A stretch of DNA of 64,000 bases, from the NCBI RefSeq assembly GCF_014384905.1, contig NZ_JACRSV010000001.1:496001-560000 (forward strand), in the 5' to 3' direction. Positions 43,018 through 51,848 of this stretch are shown piece by piece. The stretch is from Fumia xinanensis (GTDB taxonomy: Bacteria; Bacillota; Clostridia; Oscillospirales; Ruminococcaceae). Positions within the stretch are counted from its first letter, which is position 1, and each line of letters starts with the position of its first letter. Under the pieces are notes generated by a model. The model saw only the letters and a list, made by a program, of their open reading frames with translations, ran no database searches and was not told where the DNA came from. Made by a program: the position numbers and the translations under genes.

Positions 43018-44287
43018 GATATTTTCCCCTCCTTTTCTGTTCGTAGAGAAAGGCCGTCCCAAGGATAAGCAGCAAAGCCAAAACCGCGTAGAAAACCCGA
43101 TTGAACACGAGGGAACCAAAGTGGTCAAGATATCCTCTCGTATTGCCGATGGTGTTGTGGCGGGGGATGAGGTCCATGCTGTAGCCGCCTCCGCCCATCC
43201 GTCCGATGGCGCCGAACATGTTATAGAAAAACCACGCGCCCTGGACGAGAATGGCGATGGGGGTGTCGGTAAGCTCGGTAAAAAACATACCTACCGCCAG
43301 GGTAGTCATCAGGGTGGGCAGAAGCCAGCCTACAGCGTACCGAAAAACAGTCATACTGTCGATGGAAAGGTTCGGGTTTATGGAGGAGATTTCCCCGTTT
43401 AGGTAACCGGAGAAGAGCAAAATCGGCAGGAAGCAGCAAATAACCATGGCGAAGTACCGGGTAAAGACGATTTTCATAGAAGTGGCTTGGCGGGCGTAAA
43501 TGAGATCCCGCACGCCGCTCCGCCGGTCTTTGAGGCATATGGCGACGGAGACAAAAATAGGGAGGATTCCCAGCATGATACCGCCGTAGTCGCAAAAATA
43601 CCGGGCGTAACTTCCGCTGACTTTGTCGAGGGTGAGGATATCGTTGTAATTCTCAAGTGCTTCCTCGTAGGTCATGGGAACCCTTCCAAATCGGTCGGTA
43701 CGGTAGGTGTCCCCATAGTCGGAACCGCCGCCAAGAAGGGAGTCGGCCCCGTTCATCAGCTCCTTGAACCGGTCGTAGCTAAGGCCTGATGCGGGGGCTA
43801 CACTCAAAGGTGTATTTTCACTCTGTTCTTCTGAACCTACGGTAAAGGAACCGTCCCCGTTTTGAATGACGCCATTTCCCTCGATCTGAACCACAATTTC
43901 ACCGTCCTTTTGCACGAAGCCCCTGTTATCCTGCCGCACCGAAAAATTTTGGAGTTCTTCGGCCGGGACGCCGGTCAGTTCAGAGAGGATTTTGGCCATC
44001 CGCTCCTGCTTTTGGGCATTTAGCCTAACATTTTTGTAAAATCCAATGGGATAGGCAGTGAATTCGTTTGCCTGGTAGTCCTGATACAGGGCGTCTACCG
44101 CGGCGGGCATGATAATTTCGGGAACTTCCGCACTTTTGGTGCCGTAGCTGCCACCGGGAACCGGCTTTTCGATAGGGTTCAGGCGGCTGAGCCCCTGGGA
44201 CAGAAGAAATCCAATAAAAACCACCACAAAAATCAGGTAGGGGATGCTGAGAATCACCTTTTTGCACTCTCTCAGAAACAGGCTCAT
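42959..44287 (-). CDS. ABC transporter permease with large extracellular domain
   Basis: A 442-residue permease. Helix 1 (SIPYLIFVVVFIGFLLSQG) is followed by about 200 extracellular residues, then five or six helices (about residues 235-430). This is the layout of exporters for peptides or antibiotics. The start overlaps the ATPase stop by 4 bases and follows GGAGGTG. With the ATPase and the second permease it forms a full exporter next to a two-component system. Confidence 0.85.
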   Translation of the reverse strand: MSLFLRECKKVILSIPYLIFVVVFIGFLLSQGLSRLNPIEKPVPGGSYGTKSAEVPEIIMPAAVDALYQDYQANEFTAYPIGFYKNVRLNAQKQERMAKILSELTGVPAEELQNFSVRQDNRGFVQKDGEIVVQIEGNGVIQNGDGSFTVGSEEQSENTPLSVAPASGLSYDRFKELMNGADSLLGGGSDYGDTYRTDRFGRVPMTYEEALENYNDILTLDKVSGSYARYFCDYGGIMLGILPIFVSVAICLKDRRSGVRDLIYARQATSMKIVFTRYFAMVICCFLPILLFSGYLNGEISSINPNLSIDSMTVFRYAVGWLLPTLMTTLAVGMFFTELTDTPIAILVQGAWFFYNMFGAIGRMGGGGYSMDLIPRHNTIGNTRGYLDHFGSLVFNRVFYAVLALLLILGTAFLYEQKRRGKYHGIDSHTKIFRSGRQQSAA

Positions 44288-45189
44288 TCTTTTTCACCTC
44301 CCAAGTCGTTTGCAGCGACGCCGTGATGGAGAAGGCAGAGCATATAGGCGTCCTCTATGTTGGGCTCTGCGGGGGAAGCCGACGGCAGAGAAGGAGATTC
44401 CGCTAGGATCCGCACGCGGCAGTTTTGCCCGGCGGCATGCATGGCTGTGACGGTATATACTTTTTTGAGGCTTTCCAATTCTTTTCGAGAAACATCGGCT
44501 TCAAAAACCTTTCCATTGGCCTTCTGGAGCAGTTCTCCGGTCGTTCCGTTAAAAAGGAGCTGCCCCTCGTTCAAAATCGCGATGCGCTCGCAGGTGGCCT
44601 CGATGTCTCCGACGATATGGGTGGAGAGCAAGACGATTCGTTCCTCCGCCACCTCGCAGAGCAGGTTCCGGAAGCGGATGCGCTCTTCCGGGTCGAGGCC
44701 TGCCGTCGGTTCGTCGACGATGAGCACTTTGGGATCATGGAGCAAGGCCTGAGCGATGCCCAAGCGGCGCTTCATGCCTCCGGACAGAGCTTTTACCTTT
44801 TTCTGTTGCTGCTCGATAAGGTTTGTTTTTTTGAGCAGCAGCTCGATACGTTCCTTCCGCGTTTTTCCGTCCATGCCAGACAAAATGCCCAGGTAGCCCA
44901 GCGCCTCCCGTACAGTCATGTTTGGATAGCAGGAAAATTCCTGAGGGAGGTAACCGGTAATGGAGCGGACTTCCCGGGCGTGTTCCACTGGAATGCCGCA
45001 GACAAAGACGTCTCCGGTATTTTTGTGCAAGAGGGTTGCAAGCGTTTTCATCAGGGTGGTTTTTCCCGCTCCGTTTCGCCCCAAAAGGCCGAACATTCCT
45101 TGCTGGATGGTCAGATCTACATCGGAAAGGGCCCGCTTTTTACCGTAAAACTTATTGAGATGGCGAATCACGATTTCGTTTTGGTTCAT
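44284..45189 (-). CDS. ABC transporter ATP-binding protein
   Basis: A 301-residue ATPase with Walker A (GRNGAGKTTL), signature LSGGMKRRLGIAQAL, Walker B (VLIVDEPTAGLD) and H-loop (LLSTHI). The C-terminal 80 residues form the extra domain of BcrA-like exporters. GAAGGGGAA precedes ATG. The regulator and kinase genes just upstream, on the same strand, suggest induction by an external compound such as an antimicrobial peptide. Confidence 0.93.
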   Translation of the reverse strand: MNQNEIVIRHLNKFYGKKRALSDVDLTIQQGMFGLLGRNGAGKTTLMKTLATLLHKNTGDVFVCGIPVEHAREVRSITGYLPQEFSCYPNMTVREALGYLGILSGMDGKTRKERIELLLKKTNLIEQQQKKVKALSGGMKRRLGIAQALLHDPKVLIVDEPTAGLDPEERIRFRNLLCEVAEERIVLLSTHIVGDIEATCERIAILNEGQLLFNGTTGELLQKANGKVFEADVSRKELESLKKVYTVTAMHAAGQNCRVRILAESPSLPSASPAEPNIEDAYMLCLLHHGVAANDLGGEKE

Positions 45190-45209
45190 AAAAATTCCCC
45201 TTCTTATTT

Positions 45210-45262
45210 AAATTTATTGCAAACCGCAACAAATTTTTGGTGTGAAAAATTTAGTTTTTCAC
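45210..45262 (-). promoter_or_regulatory. inverted repeats before the ABC operon
   Basis: AAATTTATTGC and GCAACAAATTT (45210-45236) are inverted repeats with one mismatch and a 5-base spacer, 20 bases upstream of the ATPase start. GTGAAAAA and TTTTTCAC (about 45241-45262) form a second small stem. They may be the binding site of the neighbouring response regulator, or a terminator of the kinase transcript. Confidence 0.4.
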
Positions 45263-45320
45263 GCGCCTTACCTTGTTTTGAGTACAAGATGAGTGTACCA
45301 GGGGATTTTCAACTTTTTAT

Positions 45321-46523
45321 CTACTGAGTAATATTTTTTGGAACCGCAAAAGTCGCAGTGATTTCAGCGCCTTTTTCTTTACCGTTCTGGATATGGAGGG
45401 TGCCGCCCAGTTTTTCACAGAGGACTTTACTGATGTTGAGTCCCAACCCAAAGTGGCTCCCAGTACGAGAGTCTCCGGTATAAAAGGGGTTGCAGGCGTT
45501 TTGGAGTCCTTCGGGGGAAAAACCCGGTCCGTCGTCTCGGACTGAAATCGAGAACAGACCGCCTTTTTGCCCGCAGCGGACACAAAGCTCAGACGCAGCA
45601 TACCGCATTCCATTGGAGAGGAGGTTTTCGTAAACCTGACTGACGAGGGCGGAATCAACGATGAGTGTTCCGGCTGATACGCCGTTTACAAAGGAAAAAT
45701 CTTTCCCGGCCTCAACAGCGAGGATATTGCCCGATTCCTCGAAGGAATTGAGCAATTCTTTCGAGGGGACGGACAAATAATGAGGCTCCACGTCTTCCAG
45801 CTTCTGGATTTCGGTCATGCTGGTCACGTAGTTTTCGAGCCTTGCAATATGCCCCGACATAGTGCAGACTGTGGCTATTAGTTTTTCCTGGGGGAGCTGG
45901 TCCGACGGGAGATACTGCTCTAAGAGATCGGCATAGCCCCGCAGGACGGTGAGCGGGGTGCGCAGGTCGTGGGAAAAAGCGGCGTTTAAACGTTTGCGCT
46001 CCTCCATGGCCCGCCACATTTTCCGGTTGTTTTCATCGAGGGAGCTTCGCATGGTTTCAAAGGACCGGCAGAGGTCTCCCAGCTCGTCAGCCTGTTCGTA
46101 GACGAGGGTGAAGTCCAGATCATTCCCGGCAATTTTGTGGGAAGCCCCTTGCAGAAGCTCGATGGGTTTTTTCAGCTTTAAGCGGTAAAAAATCAGCGAT
46201 TCGAAGACGATGGCACCGCCAATGACGAGAAAAAACGACAGCATCTGTAAATTGGGGATCAAATCAATGAGGAAGGCATCCAGGCCTTTCGGCTCGGCAA
46301 TGAGGACGGTGGTGCCAATCTCTGGGGTGATCATCATTTCCCCTAGATAGGGCAGCCTGACGGCGGAGTAAAGTTTTTCCAGTCCGTTCATGAGAAGAGC
46401 CAGCACCAGAGTAGCCGCCAGAAGGGTCAAAACAGTGAGCACCGCCATAGCCTGCCGCAGAGTCATATTGCGGAAATGGCGTTTGTCCCGGAGAAACCGG
46501 ATCGCTTTCCTTATTTTCCCCAT
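45321..46523 (-). CDS. sensor histidine kinase
   Basis: A 400-residue kinase with two N-terminal helices (about 28-48 and 75-110) around a short extracellular part, HAMP-like (PIELLQGASHKIAGNDLDF), HisKA with His in AAFSHDLRTPLTVLRGY, and an ATPase domain with NLLSNGMRYA, DDGPGFSPEG and HFGLGLNISKVL. The short sensor loop resembles kinases that work with ABC exporters in peptide sensing. ATG 46523 is chosen; it overlaps the regulator gene by 13 bases. Confidence 0.9.
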   Translation of the reverse strand: MGKIRKAIRFLRDKRHFRNMTLRQAMAVLTVLTLLAATLVLALLMNGLEKLYSAVRLPYLGEMMITPEIGTTVLIAEPKGLDAFLIDLIPNLQMLSFFLVIGGAIVFESLIFYRLKLKKPIELLQGASHKIAGNDLDFTLVYEQADELGDLCRSFETMRSSLDENNRKMWRAMEERKRLNAAFSHDLRTPLTVLRGYADLLEQYLPSDQLPQEKLIATVCTMSGHIARLENYVTSMTEIQKLEDVEPHYLSVPSKELLNSFEESGNILAVEAGKDFSFVNGVSAGTLIVDSALVSQVYENLLSNGMRYAASELCVRCGQKGGLFSISVRDDGPGFSPEGLQNACNPFYTGDSRTGSHFGLGLNISKVLCEKLGGTLHIQNGKEKGAEITATFAVPKNITQ

Positions 46524-47185
46524 TTGTAGCCCACCCCCCAGACGGTTTCGATTTTGCCCGGGCATCCGGCGGACGAGAGCTTCTGCCGGATACGGCGGAT
46601 GTGTTCTGCTACAACGGAACTGTCACCCTCGGAATCCCAACCCCAGACCTTTTCGTATATTCTTTCCTTGTCAAAGACCTGCCCTGGGTTCATCGAAAGG
46701 AGCTCAAGGATGTCGAACTCTTTTTTGGCAAAGGATATGGGAGTTTCCTTAAAACACGCCGTCCGGCTGGTGTAGTCGATGGTGAGGTCCCCGTCGAAGC
46801 GGGCTTTGTTCCGGCTGGAATGCCGCTCCTCCCGGCGGAGATGGGCATCCACCCGAGCACCTAACTCGCTGATACTGAAAGGTTTGACGATGTAATCGTC
46901 CCCGCCTACACGAAAACCGTTGATTTTGTCGGCGTCCTCCACCTTTGCCGTGAGAAAGAGGATGGGGCAGGACAAGGTGTCCCGGATCCGCTTGCAGACG
47001 GTGAGACCGTCCATCTGGGGCATGTTGATGTCCAGAAGGATGAGGCTCGGATTACGCTCCGCCTGCTTGAGGGCTTCTTCGCCGTTTTTTGCGGTGATGA
47101 CCTCGTAGCCGTTTAATTCGAAGTAGTCCCGGAGCAATGTGACAATATCGGTTTCGTCGTCAACGATGAGGATTCGTTTTTTCAT
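46511..47185 (-). CDS. OmpR/PhoB-family response regulator
   Basis: A 224-residue regulator with acidic pair DDE, phospho-Asp in LILLDINMPQMDG, FLTAK and YIVKPFS in the receiver, and a C-terminal winged helix ending VAEHIRRIRQKL...VWGVGYKWGK. First gene of the minus-strand two-component/ABC group. The 260 bases upstream of it hold no gene; they are AT-rich and presumably carry its promoter. Confidence 0.93.
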   Translation of the reverse strand: MKKRILIVDDETDIVTLLRDYFELNGYEVITAKNGEEALKQAERNPSLILLDINMPQMDGLTVCKRIRDTLSCPILFLTAKVEDADKINGFRVGGDDYIVKPFSISELGARVDAHLRREERHSSRNKARFDGDLTIDYTSRTACFKETPISFAKKEFDILELLSMNPGQVFDKERIYEKVWGWDSEGDSSVVAEHIRRIRQKLSSAGCPGKIETVWGVGYKWGK

Positions 47186-47385
47186 AAAGATCAGCTTTCC
47201 TTCCTGATGTTTTTACGGTAAAGATTATAAATCTATGGTTTAAAGGATTTTTTCGACGATCTGACTTTCTTGCCGCCAGTATAGCGGAAAAAAATCAACT
47301 TTTTATCAACTGTATTCTATCACGGATAGGGAGTGGAGAGCAATGACCTACTGTGGATACCAATTTATGGAGAGATTCCCCAAAC

Positions 47386-47416
47386 GAAAAAACCTCCCCA
47401 GTTCGACTGAGGAGGT
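47386..47416 (-). terminator. terminator of the DtxR-type gene
   Basis: ACCTCCCCAGT and ACTGAGGAGGT pair with one mismatch and a 3-base loop; on the minus strand a run of six T follows. Confidence 0.9.
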
Positions 47417-47445
47417 GTGTCATTCATAGCAAAAGTAAAACGGCT

Positions 47446-47823
47446 TTACTTCTTTTGCAGATAGTGTTCCGTAAAGGATTCCAGCTTTTCCAGTGACTCA
47501 GGGCTGACCACATGTTCCATCCGGCAGGCATCTTCTTCCGCAGTGGCTTCCGCAACGCCTAGTATCTCCTTAAGAAAGGTTTTTAAGAGATTGTGCCGCC
47601 GCCGAACCGCCCGCGCTTCCAAAAGTCCGGATTCTGTCAGGGTGATCTGTCCGTAATGTTCGTGCTCAATGAGGCCCTGGGCCTTCAGCGATTGAATAGC
47701 CTTGTTGACGCTGGCCCGGGAAAAACCCAATGCGGTTGCAATGTCAATGGAGCGAACGCTCCCTTCCCCCAAGTCTAGAATCGCCTCCAGATAATCCTGC
47801 TGGGATGGTGTCAATTTGCTCAT
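47446..47823 (-). CDS. DtxR/MntR-family metal-dependent regulator
   Basis: A 125-residue regulator. Residues 1-70 are a winged helix (RSIDIATALGFSRASVNKAIQSLKAQGLIEHEHYG). Residues 70-122 are the dimerisation and metal-binding region, with RRRHNLLKTFLKEILGV, EEDACRMEHVVSPESLEKL. There is no SH3/FeoA-like third domain, as in MntR-sized members. It is divergent from feoA, so iron-dependent control of feoAB is the likely job. Manganese is the alternative signal. Confidence 0.9.
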   Translation of the reverse strand: MSKLTPSQQDYLEAILDLGEGSVRSIDIATALGFSRASVNKAIQSLKAQGLIEHEHYGQITLTESGLLEARAVRRRHNLLKTFLKEILGVAEATAEEDACRMEHVVSPESLEKLESFTEHYLQKK

Positions 47824-47907
47824 GAGGCGCTCCTTTCTACATGATTGAGTTTAAAATCACATATAAATAATCCGACTAAATCAATTATTTGTGTACAGTA
47901 TAACATA

Positions 47908-47973
47908 AACTTTTGAAAAGTTCAAACAATTCGTAGTCCTTGCCTTGACAAAGTACGATTTTCCTTTTATAAT
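47908..47973. promoter_or_regulatory. feoA promoter and candidate metal operator
   Basis: TTGACA (47945-47950), 17 bases, TATAAT (47968-47973) form a perfect sigma-A promoter for feoA. A 15-base palindrome AACTTTTGAAAAGTT (47908-47922) lies between it and the divergent regulator gene and may be an operator. It does not match the classical DtxR or Fur boxes well. Confidence 0.7.
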
Positions 47974-48022
47974 GAATAATGTAAGTGTATGTTAACAATA
48001 TTTGCTGACTGGGGGGCGGACA

Positions 48023-48256
48023 ATGACACTGGACAATGTAAAACCCGGCTTTTGCGGGACGATTACGGCCATCGGCGGCGAAGGAGCTTTGCGCCGGCGG
48101 CTTCTGGATATGGGGCTGACTCCCAATACCATGGTTACGGTACGGAAGGTGGCGCCCATGGGCGATCCCATTGAACTGTATCTGAGGAGCTATGTTCTTA
48201 CCATCCGGCGGGAAGAGGCGGCAAAAATCGAAGTTCACGGTGTATCCAAAGTATAA
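48023..48256 (+). CDS. feoA: FeoA ferrous iron transport accessory protein
   Basis: A 77-residue SH3-like protein with the family core GGEGALRRRLLDMGLTPNTMVTVRKVAPMGDPIEL and LRRE-like end (LTIRREEAAKIEV). FeoA supports the FeoB channel. ATG 48023 after GGGGGGCGG; the longer upstream frame is not family-like. First gene of the feo operon. Confidence 0.95.
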   Translation: MTLDNVKPGFCGTITAIGGEGALRRRLLDMGLTPNTMVTVRKVAPMGDPIELYLRSYVLTIRREEAAKIEVHGVSKV

Positions 48257-48416
48257 CTAAATTAAGATGTCCCCCGCCTCTATAGGCGGCGGATCCCACT
48301 GAAAACGTTGAATGACGGGGCAAAGCCCCTTATTGAATACCGTACCGCAAAGGGCTTCTGATAGCATATCAATTTCAACAATTCGTGTTACACAAGATGA
48401 GAGGAGCAATCGATAC
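48257..48416 (+). other. 160-base feoA-feoB spacer with hairpins
   Basis: CCGCCTCTATAGGCGG and GGGGCAAAGCCCC are two hairpins, followed by a partial repeat GCAAAGGGCTT. The spacer is long for an operon whose products work together. It may be a regulatory or processing element. No known riboswitch is recognised. Confidence 0.35.
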
Positions 48417-50432
48417 ATGAGTTTTCTGTTCGCGCTGGTTGGAAACCAAAACTGCGGAAAAACCACCCTGTTTAACCGGCTTACCGGGAGCAACCAGCAT
48501 GTGGGCAATTTTCCTGGCGTCACCGTCGAGAAAAAAGAAGGCCACATCCTCAAGCATAAAAACGCGACGATCGTCGACCTTCCCGGCATCTATTCCCTTT
48601 CCCCCTATACGTCGGAAGAGGTGGTGACGCGGGATTTTGCCGTCAAGGAGCACCCCGACGCCATCATCAACATCGTCGACGCCACAAATATCGAGCGGAA
48701 CCTCTACCTGACTTTACAGCTCATGGAGCTGGGGCTTCCCATGATTATCGCCCTCAACATGATGGATGAGGTGCGCCAGAGCGGAAACTCCATTGATGTG
48801 AAAAAGCTGTCGGCCCATCTGGGTGTTCCGGTAGTTCCTATTTCCGCCAGCAAAAACGAGGGCATTTCCGATCTCTTAGACGTTTCGATGAAAGTCGTCA
48901 CCGCGAAAAGCCCACCGGTGAAGCTCGACTTCTGTGTTGGGCCGGTACATAAGGCAATCCACTCTATCGCCCACCTCATCGAGGACCAGGCCCGAGCCTA
49001 CGATTACCCCACCCGCTTCGCGGCTACCAAGTTGGTGGAGGGGGACGGCCCCATGACCGAGGCGCTGGGCATCACCGAAAACCAGCAGCATATCATCGAC
49101 CACATCGTCCAGGAGATGGAGTTTGAGCTGGGTACTGACCGGGAAGCGGCACTGGCCGATATGCGCTACACCTACATCGAAAAAATCTGCGCCGACTGCG
49201 TCACCCGGCACCGGGAGACCAAGGAACAGGTCCGTTCAGAAAAGATCGACTGGGTTCTCACCCACAAATATTTCGGCATTCCGATTTTTCTAGGGCTGAT
49301 GCTCCTTATCTTCTGGTTGACCTTTACCGTCATCGGCGCTCCCCTCCAGGATTTGCTAGGCGGCGGCATCGACTGGCTGACGGAGGAGTTTTCCGGCTTT
49401 CTCACCCGCTTGGATGTGAGTCCCTGGCTCCACTCCCTCTTGATTGACGGTGTTTTCGCGGGTGTGGGAAGCGTTTTGTCCTTCCTGCCCATTATCGTTT
49501 TGCTGTTTTTCTTTCTCTCGCTCTTGGAGGACAGCGGCTATATGGCCCGAGTTGCCTTCGTCATGGATAAGCTGCTGCGAAAAATCGGACTGTCCGGCCG
49601 TTCCTTTGTGCCCATGCTCATCGGCTTTGGGTGCAGCGTGCCCGCCATCATGGCTACCCGCACCCTGTCCAGCGAGCGGGATCGGAAAATGACCATTGTG
49701 TTGACTCCCTTTATGTCGTGCAGCGCAAAGCTTCCCATCTACGGGATGATTACCGCCGCATTTTTCCCGAAACACAGCGGGATGGTCATGTTCAGCATCT
49801 ATGTGCTGGGGATGGTCGTAGCGGTGCTGTCGGGGTTACTCCTGAAAAAGACCATTTTCCGCGGCAATCCTATCCCCTTTGTTATGGAATTGCCCGCCTA
49901 CCGGATGCCGTCGCCCAAAAGTGTCCTGCTCCACATGTGGGAAAAGGCCAAGGACTTTATCCGCAAGGCGTTTACCATCATCTTCATCGCCGCCATCGTC
50001 ATCTGGTTCCTGCAAAGTTTTGACTGGAGCCTCAATATGGTCAGCGACAGCTCGATGAGCATCCTCGCATCCATCGGCTCGGTTATCGCGCCCATCTTCA
50101 TTCCTCTTGGTTTCAACGACTGGCGGGCTTCCACCGCCCTCATCACTGGCCTCACCGCCAAAGAATCGGTGGTCAGCACCCTGACCATCCTGACGGGGGC
50201 CGCCAACGACGCCCAATTGGGCAGTATTCTGCAAACTGTATTTTCGCCTTTGTCCGCTTTTTCGTTTTTGGTGTTTACGGTGCTGTATATGCCCTGCGTG
50301 GCCGCTTTCGCCGCCACCAAACGGGAGCTGGGTTCGCTGAAAAGCGCCGTGGCAACTGCACTTTACCAGACCGGTGCCGCCTATCTCGTTTCCCTAGTGA
50401 TTTTCCAGGTGGGCAGTCTGCTCATTCGATGA
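48417..50432 (+). CDS. feoB: FeoB ferrous iron transporter
   Basis: A 671-residue protein. The cytosolic G domain (1-165) has GNQNCGKTTLFNRLTG, the DLPGIYSLSPYTSEE switch and NMMD. A helical spacer domain follows, then about eight membrane helices with two Gate motifs (SFVPMLIGFGCSVPAIMATR and the later GLTAKESVVSTL). ATG 48417 is chosen after GAGAGGAG. It imports Fe2+ under anaerobic conditions. Full-length. Confidence 0.96.
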   Translation: MSFLFALVGNQNCGKTTLFNRLTGSNQHVGNFPGVTVEKKEGHILKHKNATIVDLPGIYSLSPYTSEEVVTRDFAVKEHPDAIINIVDATNIERNLYLTLQLMELGLPMIIALNMMDEVRQSGNSIDVKKLSAHLGVPVVPISASKNEGISDLLDVSMKVVTAKSPPVKLDFCVGPVHKAIHSIAHLIEDQARAYDYPTRFAATKLVEGDGPMTEALGITENQQHIIDHIVQEMEFELGTDREAALADMRYTYIEKICADCVTRHRETKEQVRSEKIDWVLTHKYFGIPIFLGLMLLIFWLTFTVIGAPLQDLLGGGIDWLTEEFSGFLTRLDVSPWLHSLLIDGVFAGVGSVLSFLPIIVLLFFFLSLLEDSGYMARVAFVMDKLLRKIGLSGRSFVPMLIGFGCSVPAIMATRTLSSERDRKMTIVLTPFMSCSAKLPIYGMITAAFFPKHSGMVMFSIYVLGMVVAVLSGLLLKKTIFRGNPIPFVMELPAYRMPSPKSVLLHMWEKAKDFIRKAFTIIFIAAIVIWFLQSFDWSLNMVSDSSMSILASIGSVIAPIFIPLGFNDWRASTALITGLTAKESVVSTLTILTGAANDAQLGSILQTVFSPLSAFSFLVFTVLYMPCVAAFAATKRELGSLKSAVATALYQTGAAYLVSLVIFQVGSLLIR

Positions 50433-50441
50433 GGTGATACG

Positions 50442-50651
50442 ATGACACCAGCAGATATTGTGATAATCCTTGTACTTGTCATCCTCGTGGCGATGATTCT
50501 GACTTGGAATCGCCGGCGCAAAAAGAAGGGGAGAGGCTGTTCCGGATGTTCGGGATGTGTCGGCTGCTCCGGCAAAGAAGTTTGTTGCCGTTTCGATTCC
50601 GGAAAGGCAAGCGAATCTGAAACAGGTGAATCCTGCCAAAAGCAAAAGTAA
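50442..50651 (+). CDS. FeoB-associated Cys-rich membrane protein
   Basis: A 69-residue protein with one N-terminal helix (ADIVIILVLVILVAMILTW), then basic NRRRKKK and a Cys-rich segment GCSGCSGCVGCSGKEVCC. Small proteins of this shape regularly follow feoB in Firmicutes and may handle iron or form Fe-S contacts near the channel. ATG after GAGGTG, 9 bases past feoB. Third gene of the operon; a terminator follows. Confidence 0.9.
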   Translation: MTPADIVIILVLVILVAMILTWNRRRKKKGRGCSGCSGCVGCSGKEVCCRFDSGKASESETGESCQKQK

Positions 50652-50657
50652 AGAAAC

Positions 50658-50703
50658 AAAAAAGCCGTGTGCGTATCTATGTTAAGAGCGCATACGGCTT
50701 TTT
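50658..50703 (+). terminator. terminator of the feo operon
   Basis: AAAAAGCCGTGTGCG and CGCATACGGCTTTTT pair with one mismatch. Confidence 0.9.
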
Positions 50704-50764
50704 GAAAATTTTCGGTACAATATATTTCATGCTGAGGCGTCTGAACAAGTGGGGTTAAAAACAC

Positions 50765-50793
50765 TTGACATTTTATCTCATTAGTAGTAAATT
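50765..50793 (+). promoter_or_regulatory. promoter before the GPP34-like gene
   Basis: TTGACA (50765-50770), 17 bases, TAAATT (50788-50793). Downstream AGTAAG-type words recur four times before the start codon and may be a low-complexity leader. Confidence 0.65.
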
Positions 50794-50841
50794 GTAAGCA
50801 GTAAGTGATAAGTAGTAAGTAAATTTTTGTGAGGTGCAACC

Positions 50842-51516
50842 ATGAAAGAGCTGAATCTCGTACAGGAATACGCGGTCTGTGCCATGGCGGGCAGAAAAAA
50901 TTTAAAGCTTCTTCGAAACGACTATCCGCATATCGTTTGTGCGGTGGGCGCGGTATTTTGTCAAATGATAATGGATGGCAATTTAGAATTGGACGAGAAA
51001 AAACGGATCGTTTTGACGGGAAAAGTACCGGAAGGGATCGGGTATATGCGAGAGCTTTGGCAAAAAATCGGGGATAAAAAGCCCATGACGCTGCAAAGGT
51101 GGCTTCAGGATCTGACCTATAACTTTACCACCAAAAAGGTGATCTTTATTTATGACGGACTGATCGAATCCCTTCGCGAGGCCGGCTGTATCGAAACAGT
51201 AACAAAAAAAGGCCTGTTCGGCTTAAAGCGTCTGGAACAGGTCAAAAAAGATTGTGCGGACGCGGTGGTGGAAAAAATCCGGGCTGAATTTCTGGAAGAA
51301 GGAGAGCTGTCTGATGAAACCACGACTTTGTCAGCATTGCTTTACCACAGCGGGGAGCTAAAACGATATTTTTCCAAGTACGAAGAAAAAGAGATGAAAA
51401 AGCGGCTGAAGGAAGTGAAGAAGGACGAGCTGGCCTCTATCGTCAAGAAGGCGCTGGACGACATCCAGATGGTGATGATGGCGGTAATCGCTTCGTCGTC
51501 TTCTGGGGGAAACTGA
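50842..51516 (+). CDS. GPP34 (GOLPH3-like) family protein
   Basis: A 224-residue, mostly helical protein with the family pattern NLVQEYAVCAMAGRKNLKLLRNDYPHIVCAVGAVFCQMIMDGNLELDE (a basic loop and a Leu-rich helix), then WLQDLTYNF and a C-terminal helical bundle with charged repeats. In eukaryotes GOLPH3 binds phosphatidylinositol phosphate on Golgi membranes. Bacterial members have no settled role. The match is by pattern only. RBS GAGGTG. A MerR-like gene follows 50 bases later and may share the transcript. Confidence 0.55.
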   Translation: MKELNLVQEYAVCAMAGRKNLKLLRNDYPHIVCAVGAVFCQMIMDGNLELDEKKRIVLTGKVPEGIGYMRELWQKIGDKKPMTLQRWLQDLTYNFTTKKVIFIYDGLIESLREAGCIETVTKKGLFGLKRLEQVKKDCADAVVEKIRAEFLEEGELSDETTTLSALLYHSGELKRYFSKYEEKEMKKRLKEVKKDELASIVKKALDDIQMVMMAVIASSSSGGN

Positions 51517-51567
51517 TTAACTGGAAAGGGTGCCCCATAAAAATTTGCAGGAAGGGATCGGTTAAAT

Positions 51568-51837
51568 ATGTCCAGGCAGCGGCCGCTGGAGAAAATCCTT
51601 ATTTCAGAATATGTGACAGTGGGCGAACTGGTTCGCCTGACCAAAATGCGGTACAGTACTCTAAAGTATTACACTGAGGAGGGGATGCTCCCCTTTGAGC
51701 AGGCGGAAGAAAATCTGACCCGCAGGTATCGCCGGGAGGAGACGCTCAAACGGCTGGAAAGAATAAAAGCCTTAAAATCAGCGGGATTATCGGTACCGGA
51801 AATAAAAGAGAAGCTGAAAGAAAGCGCGGTGGGATAG
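51568..51837 (+). CDS. small MerR-like DNA-binding protein
   Basis: An 89-residue protein with a MerR-type winged helix: YVTVGELVRLTKMRYSTLKYYTEEGMLP, RRYRREETLKRLERIKALKSAGLSVPEIKEKL. There is no effector domain after the helix. It may be a stand-alone regulator or a partner of the GPP34-like protein. Its stop codon is inside a terminator stem. Confidence 0.82.
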   Translation: MSRQRPLEKILISEYVTVGELVRLTKMRYSTLKYYTEEGMLPFEQAEENLTRRYRREETLKRLERIKALKSAGLSVPEIKEKLKESAVG

Positions 51838-51848
51838 ACCGCGCTTTT
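51821..51848 (+). terminator. terminator overlapping the MerR-like gene end
   Basis: AAAGCGCGGT and ACCGCGCTTTT form a stem with a 7-base loop containing the stop codon. Confidence 0.82.

Noticed and set aside
44425..45327. 300-residue plus-strand frame over the ABC ATPase
   Set aside because: Antisense shadow; the minus strand has Walker A, signature and Walker B motifs.
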